Positions 11,581 to 15,609 of a stretch of 15,609 nt of DNA are shown piece after piece. Position numbers and translations under genes: made by a program. Position 1 is the stretch's first letter. Each line of letters opens with the position of its first letter. Source of the stretch: SHVO01 sp041919675 (lineage in GTDB: Bacteria; Pseudomonadota; Alphaproteobacteria; Rhodospirillales; Rhodospirillaceae); assembly GCA_041919675.1 (NCBI GenBank), contig JAYRTJ010000083.1, positions 1 through 15,609 of the forward strand. Reading direction: 5' to 3'. The notes beneath the pieces were generated by a model. It made no database searches. It was not told where the DNA came from and saw nothing but the letters and a program-made list of their open reading frames with translations.

Positions 11581-14544
11581 TTAGTGCGGGACCTCGGCGA
11601 AGTCCGGCCGGGCTTTCTCGGCGGGGCCCGCGATGAGGCGCTGGAACAGCTCGGAAATAGCCCGGGCTTCGTCCTCCATCAAGCGCTCACATGCGCCGAA
11701 ATCGTCGGTCCCCACGGCGCGCGCCAATTTCAGCTTCAGGCCGGGCGGGATGTCGGCCGGGGCAATATCGCTTTCGAAGGTCAGACGCAGCATCTGCTGC
11801 AATCGCGCCCACAGGGCGGCCCCGTCCAGAAGGATCTTGGCGTCGGCCTCGGACAGCGCCTTGTGGGCCACGAGGCTTTCGACAATCGACGGCGGATCAG
11901 TGTCCCTTGGCTTGGCCTGCGGCGTGGCGAGCGCCAGGTACTGGATGATGAACTCCGCATCCACCAGGCCGCCCGCCCGGTGCTTGATGCTCCAGGCGCC
12001 TTGCTCGCCTTTGTCTTTGCGCATGCGGGCGCGCATATCGCCCACGGCCAGGACCAGGGCCTTCGGGTCGCGGGACTTCGCGCGCACTCCCGCGATCACC
12101 GCCTCGGTCTTGGCTTTGAGCGGTTCGTCGCCCAGCACGACGCGGGCGCGGGTGAGGGCCATATGCTCCCACGTCCAGGCGTCCTGGGCCTGGTACTTGG
12201 CGAAGGCCTCCAGGCTCGTGGCCAACGGGCCCTTATCGCCGTTCGGACGCAGGCGCATATCGACCGCATAAAGCTTTCCTTCGGACGTCAGCGAGGTGAA
12301 CGCCGAGACGATGCGCTGGGCAAGGCGAATGTAATAGGCCGGCGCCGGCAGCGCGCGTGGACCGTTCGCCGAATAGACATCGAGGGCGGCGTCGTAGATG
12401 ACGACGAGGTCGAGGTCCGAGGTCGGCGTCATCTCGTGGCTGCCGAGCTTGCCGTAGGCGATGACGCCCAGTTGGCCGCCGGGCACTTCGCCGTATTGTT
12501 TGGCGAACTCCTGCGCCACGCGCGGGACGAGGTTCTTGATCACCACCTCGGCCAAGGTCGTGAAATGTCTGGCGGCGGCGAGCGGATCGATGAGCCCGCG
12601 CAAGGCGTGCACGCCGACGCGGAACTGCTGATCGTTCAGCCACCGGCGGCACAGGTCCAGCATCATCTCGAAGGCGTCCGCGCGGCTCAAAGTCCGGGCC
12701 AGGTCTTCGTCGAAGGTCTTGAAGCCTTCGAGCGGTTTGTAGAACTCGGGCTCGAGCACATAGTCGAGCAGCGTCGGCGAACGGGTCAGGTGATCGGCCA
12801 GGCGCGGCGCATCGCCCATGATCTCGGCCACGAGGTCGAGCAGGTCCGGGTTCGAGAAGAACACCGAGAGGATCGGCACGCCCGCCGGCAATCCGCCGAG
12901 GCACTTGTCGAACTTGATGAGGGCGGTGTCGGGCTGTGCCGTTTTTCCAAACGCGGCCAGCAGCGAGGGAATGACCTCCGTCAGCAATTGCCGGGCGCGG
13001 TTGCTGCGGGTGGCGCGGTAGCGGCCGTGATGCCAGGCGCGCACCATCTGCGTGACCATGCTGACGTCCTGATAGCCAAGACGCCGCAGGGTCGCGAGCG
13101 TGTCGGGATCGTCCTCGGTGCCGGTGAAGACGAGGTTGCCGTCCACCGCCAGCGAAGGCGCGTCTTCGAACAGCCCCGCGTAGTGTTTTTCGACGAGGCG
13201 CAGCGCGCTCTCGACCTCGGCCATGAAGACGTCGAGATCGGTATGGCCCATGAACAGGCCGATATGCGCGAGCTCCGAACGGTTCGTCGGCATGGTCTGC
13301 GTCTGCTGGTCGGCCACCATCTGGAGGCGGTGCTCGAGCTTGCGCAGATAGCGGTAGGTCTTCTTGAGATCGTCGCGGACGTCGGATGTCACGAAGTTGA
13401 GTTCGGTGAGCACGTCGAGCGCGGGCAGCGTGCGCGAAACCCGCGCTTTTTCCATGCGCCCGCCCCAGATCAACTGCTGGACCTGCGCGAAGAACTCGAT
13501 CTCGCGGATGCCGCCGCGCCCGGTCTTGATGTTGTGGCCGGGCACCGTGACCTTGCCGCCGCCCTTGTGGGCGTAGATCTGGCGCTTGATCGAGTGAATG
13601 TCCTGGATGGCGTAGAAATCGAGAGACTTACGCCAGATGAACGGCTGCAGGTCGCGCAGGAAGCCTGCGGCGGCGTCCGCATCGCCGGCCACGGGGCGAG
13701 CCTTGATCAGCGCCGCGCGTTCCCAGTTCTGTCCATAGCTCTCGTAGTAGACCTGCGCCGCGCCGCGCGAAACGGCGATGGCCGTCGAACCGGGGTCGGG
13801 ACGCAGGCGCAAGTCGGTGCGGAAGACATATCCCGCCGCCGTGCGCTCCTGCATGATCTTCACCAGGTCCTTCGTGAGTTGCACCGCGAACTCCTGCGGC
13901 GTCTTGGACCCGGTATAGTTCAGGCGTTGCTCGTCATAGAAAACGAAGAGGTCGATGTCGGACGAGTAGTTGAGTTCGCGTCCGCCGAGTTTGCCGACCG
14001 CCAATACCACATAACCCGATCCGCGTTCGGGATCGTCGGCGTCGGGCAGCGCGACGAGTTCGTTGCGTTGCGCGATCCCCAAGAGGCAACGCACCGCGCT
14101 CTTCACGCAGGCGTCCGCCAAATCGGAAAGAGCTTCGATCACCTGGTCGACCGCCCAGATTTCCGTGATGTCGGCGAGCGCGATGAGCAGGGCCGCGCGG
14201 GCCTTCGCAACACGCAGGCCCGGCATCGCGGCGGACACTTCGGCGTAATGTGTTCCGTTCACGCTTGCGAGAATCCCGGCGAACACCGCATCGGGACCGT
14301 CGGCGGCGAAGGCGGCGAGGATGTCCGGATGATCGCCGAGAAGCTTGCCGAGGAACGGGCTGTTGCCGAACACGGAGTCCAGCACGGCGGTCCATGCGGG
14401 CTCTTGCGCGGGGCCTTTCGCGAAGGCTTGCACGCTGCCCGTGTGAGCGGCGGCTGCCGTCAGCCAGTCGTGGCGCTGATCGCGCGCGCGCGCATCGTCG
14501 AAGGGTGGCGGAAGCCTTGTAATATCAGGGTAAATCAAGCGCAA
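11581..14544 (-). CDS. glnE: Bifunctional glutamine synthetase adenylyltransferase/adenylyl-removing enzyme
   Basis: 987 residues (E. coli GlnE 946). Two nucleotidyltransferase domains are present. The N-terminal deadenylylating domain has GKLGGRELNYSSDIDL at 184-199 with Asp196 and Asp198, plus RTDLRLRPDPGS, KARPVAGD and the GRGGIREIEFFAQ region. The C-terminal adenylylating domain has GKLGSHEMTPTSDLDL at 698-713 with Asp710 and Asp712, then AVDMRLRPNGDKGPLA and an ending rich in IIQYLAL. A PII-binding helical linker lies between. GlnE controls glutamine synthetase by adding or removing AMP according to PII state. No in-frame ATG exists near the N-terminus; TTG 14544 or TTG 14538 is the likely start and neither has a strong SD. 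It leads the probable operon with bcp and the DUF455 gene. Confidence 0.95.
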   Translation of the reverse strand: MRLIYPDITRLPPPFDDARARDQRHDWLTAAAAHTGSVQAFAKGPAQEPAWTAVLDSVFGNSPFLGKLLGDHPDILAAFAADGPDAVFAGILASVNGTHYAEVSAAMPGLRVAKARAALLIALADITEIWAVDQVIEALSDLADACVKSAVRCLLGIAQRNELVALPDADDPERGSGYVVLAVGKLGGRELNYSSDIDLFVFYDEQRLNYTGSKTPQEFAVQLTKDLVKIMQERTAAGYVFRTDLRLRPDPGSTAIAVSRGAAQVYYESYGQNWERAALIKARPVAGDADAAAGFLRDLQPFIWRKSLDFYAIQDIHSIKRQIYAHKGGGKVTVPGHNIKTGRGGIREIEFFAQVQQLIWGGRMEKARVSRTLPALDVLTELNFVTSDVRDDLKKTYRYLRKLEHRLQMVADQQTQTMPTNRSELAHIGLFMGHTDLDVFMAEVESALRLVEKHYAGLFEDAPSLAVDGNLVFTGTEDDPDTLATLRRLGYQDVSMVTQMVRAWHHGRYRATRSNRARQLLTEVIPSLLAAFGKTAQPDTALIKFDKCLGGLPAGVPILSVFFSNPDLLDLVAEIMGDAPRLADHLTRSPTLLDYVLEPEFYKPLEGFKTFDEDLARTLSRADAFEMMLDLCRRWLNDQQFRVGVHALRGLIDPLAAARHFTTLAEVVIKNLVPRVAQEFAKQYGEVPGGQLGVIAYGKLGSHEMTPTSDLDLVVIYDAALDVYSANGPRALPAPAYYIRLAQRIVSAFTSLTSEGKLYAVDMRLRPNGDKGPLATSLEAFAKYQAQDAWTWEHMALTRARVVLGDEPLKAKTEAVIAGVRAKSRDPKALVLAVGDMRARMRKDKGEQGAWSIKHRAGGLVDAEFIIQYLALATPQAKPRDTDPPSIVESLVAHKALSEADAKILLDGAALWARLQQMLRLTFESDIAPADIPPGLKLKLARAVGTDDFGACERLMEDEARAISELFQRLIAGPAEKARPDFAEVPH

Positions 14545-14675
14545 CTCGCGGTATTTACTGTTGTTTCGGCATACAGTGGGATATAGAGGGCGGGGTGGTC
14601 AAGCTGCGGTGCGGCGCCAGCAATTTGCCAACATTTTGTACGATTGTCCTTTGAAACGGATAGGGCTCCGGGATT
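14545..14675. promoter_or_regulatory. Divergent promoter region of glnE and the AsmA-like gene
   Basis: 131 bp must hold both promoters. TTGCCA near 14618 (plus) and TTGACC near 14598 (minus) are possible -35 elements, but no -10 at normal distance was found for either. I see no NtrC- or RpoN-type site (no GG-N10-GC pair preceded by TGGC). Confidence 0.4.
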
Positions 14676-15609
14676 TTGGCACACGGCGCAGTCAGATTCT
14701 TGCTTCGCGTTCTCGAAGCTACATTGCTCGTGGTGTTGCTCGGCGCCGCCATTATGGCCTGGCGCCTGAGCCAGGGTCCGGTCGCGCTGAATTCGGTCGC
14801 GCCCTACGTCGCCTCGCTGCTGAGCGATCTCAATCCTTCTCTCCAATTCCGCATCGAGCGCGCGGAGTTCCGCTGGCAGGGTTTCAAGGGCAGTCCTGAA
14901 ATCACCGCGCGCGATGTGCGTGTGCTCGACAGCGGCGGCGGCGTTCTTGCCGGCCTGCCGACGATGGTCGTGCGGCTGGAATCCTCGGCGCTCCTCAAGG
15001 GCGAGATCGCGCCGAAGCATATCGGTCTTTCCAATCCCATCATCCGTTTCGTGCATCGGACGGATGGAACTTTCGGTCTCGGCGTCGAAGGGCCCGCGCC
15101 CGCATCTTCGCCTGCGGCGCCCGAGCCCACCGGCAACGCCCTTGCGTCCACGCTGCTCGACGCGTTGAACGGTGACGCCACGGGCGGTCTTTCATTCCTG
15201 CAAACCGTCTCGATCGATCACACGACGCTGGTGCTGGTCGATGAAGCCTCGGGCCAGCGCTGGCTTGTCCCGGATGCAACCCTGGACTTCACGCGCGACA
15301 GCAGCGCGATGCTCGTCCAGGCGACGTTGCCGGTGATCGAGGACGGCAAGTCGTGGCAATTGACCGCCAAAGGCATGATCCCGGCGGGCAGCCGCATGCT
15401 CAATCTCGATATCGACGTCGACGGTCTGCGGCCCGCCCGTCTCGCGGTTCTTGCGCCCCAACTTGCGCCGCTGGCCATGGTCGATCTGCGTTTGAAGGGA
15501 ACGGTGTCCACGAGCATGGCCCTCACCGATCAGGGGGCGCGGATCACCGGCGTGAAGTTCGATGTGGAGGGCCAGGCCGGACAGCTGCGTCTGCCCGAGC
15601 CGATCTCCA
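14676..15609 (+). CDS. AsmA/YhdP-like inner-membrane protein, N-terminal part (runs off right edge)
   Basis: 311 residues are present, open to the window edge. The frame is closed upstream by TAG at 14661, and TTG 14676 is the first usable start (MAHGAVRFLLRVLEATLL...). A short basic N-terminus precedes one membrane helix (about 15-29), then a long periplasmic beta-rich region begins with GPVALNSVAPYVASLLSDLNP and FRIERAEFRWQGF. This layout (N-in anchor; LxSLAPYV-type motif; rxxrxeWqGx motif; repeated beta strands) is that of the AsmA-like proteins with a DUF3971 domain, relatives of YhdP and TamB. These are thought to bridge inner and outer membranes for phospholipid transport. Full length is usually well over 1000 residues, so most lies outside. 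GGGAT is a weak SD. It is divergent from glnE. Confidence 0.8.
   Translation, partial: MAHGAVRFLLRVLEATLLVVLLGAAIMAWRLSQGPVALNSVAPYVASLLSDLNPSLQFRIERAEFRWQGFKGSPEITARDVRVLDSGGGVLAGLPTMVVRLESSALLKGEIAPKHIGLSNPIIRFVHRTDGTFGLGVEGPAPASSPAAPEPTGNALASTLLDALNGDATGGLSFLQTVSIDHTTLVLVDEASGQRWLVPDATLDFTRDSSAMLVQATLPVIEDGKSWQLTAKGMIPAGSRMLNLDIDVDGLRPARLAVLAPQLAPLAMVDLRLKGTVSTSMALTDQGARITGVKFDVEGQAGQLRLPEPIS

Noticed and set aside
11323..14586. Very long plus-strand open frame (1087 codons)
   Set aside because: It is the antisense shadow of glnE and bcp, a common effect of high GC at third positions; glnE is unambiguous.

Overview
This is a GC-rich window of chromosome-like DNA with ordinary housekeeping and signalling genes. 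Family content (GlnE, UbiD, an alphaproteobacterial-style YdcH protein, Bcp, a DUF455 protein, an AsmA-like protein) and FNR/FixK-type sites suggest an alphaproteobacterium. I cannot place the genus. No transposase, integrase, phage gene, CRISPR array, tRNA or rRNA gene is visible.

Layout. 1-338 (-): N-terminal part of an exported alpha/beta hydrolase. 339-997: a gene-poor region with a hairpin, a triple 14-bp tandem repeat and a promoter. 998-1417 (+): small secreted protein with Yx(F/W/Y)xxD-type repeats, converging on a YdcH/DUF465 gene (1490-1726, -). 1806-2597 (-): exported SUMF1/FGE-fold protein without the catalytic cysteines. 2817-3464 (-): OmpW-family porin. Each of these two genes has its own FNR/FixK-type box (2657-2670 and 3538-3551), which points to oxygen-responsive control of envelope proteins. 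3707-6040 (-): soluble three-PAS hybrid histidine kinase. 6099-7604 (-): ubiD, a ubiquinone-pathway decarboxylase. 7901-9634 (+): GAF/HD-GYP protein, probably a c-di-GMP phosphodiesterase, with a large insert in its catalytic domain. 9635-10146: a gene-free region with an AT-rich block, a TATAAT box, an rRNA-leader-like boxA, a hairpin/T-run terminator and TGTCGCG repeats. 10147-14544 (-): probable operon glnE - bcp - DUF455. 14676 to the right edge (+): N-terminal part of an AsmA/YhdP-like membrane protein, divergent from glnE.

Themes are low-oxygen/redox adaptation (FNR boxes, PAS kinase, quinone synthesis, peroxiredoxin, ferritin-like protein), second-messenger signalling (HD-GYP) and nitrogen control (GlnE). 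The best candidate for something undescribed is the 9.70-10.11 kb intergenic region: it looks like a short transcription unit starting with an rrn-type boxA but with no rRNA gene behind it. The paired FNR boxes are the best-supported regulatory finding. Neither amounts to a proven new system.
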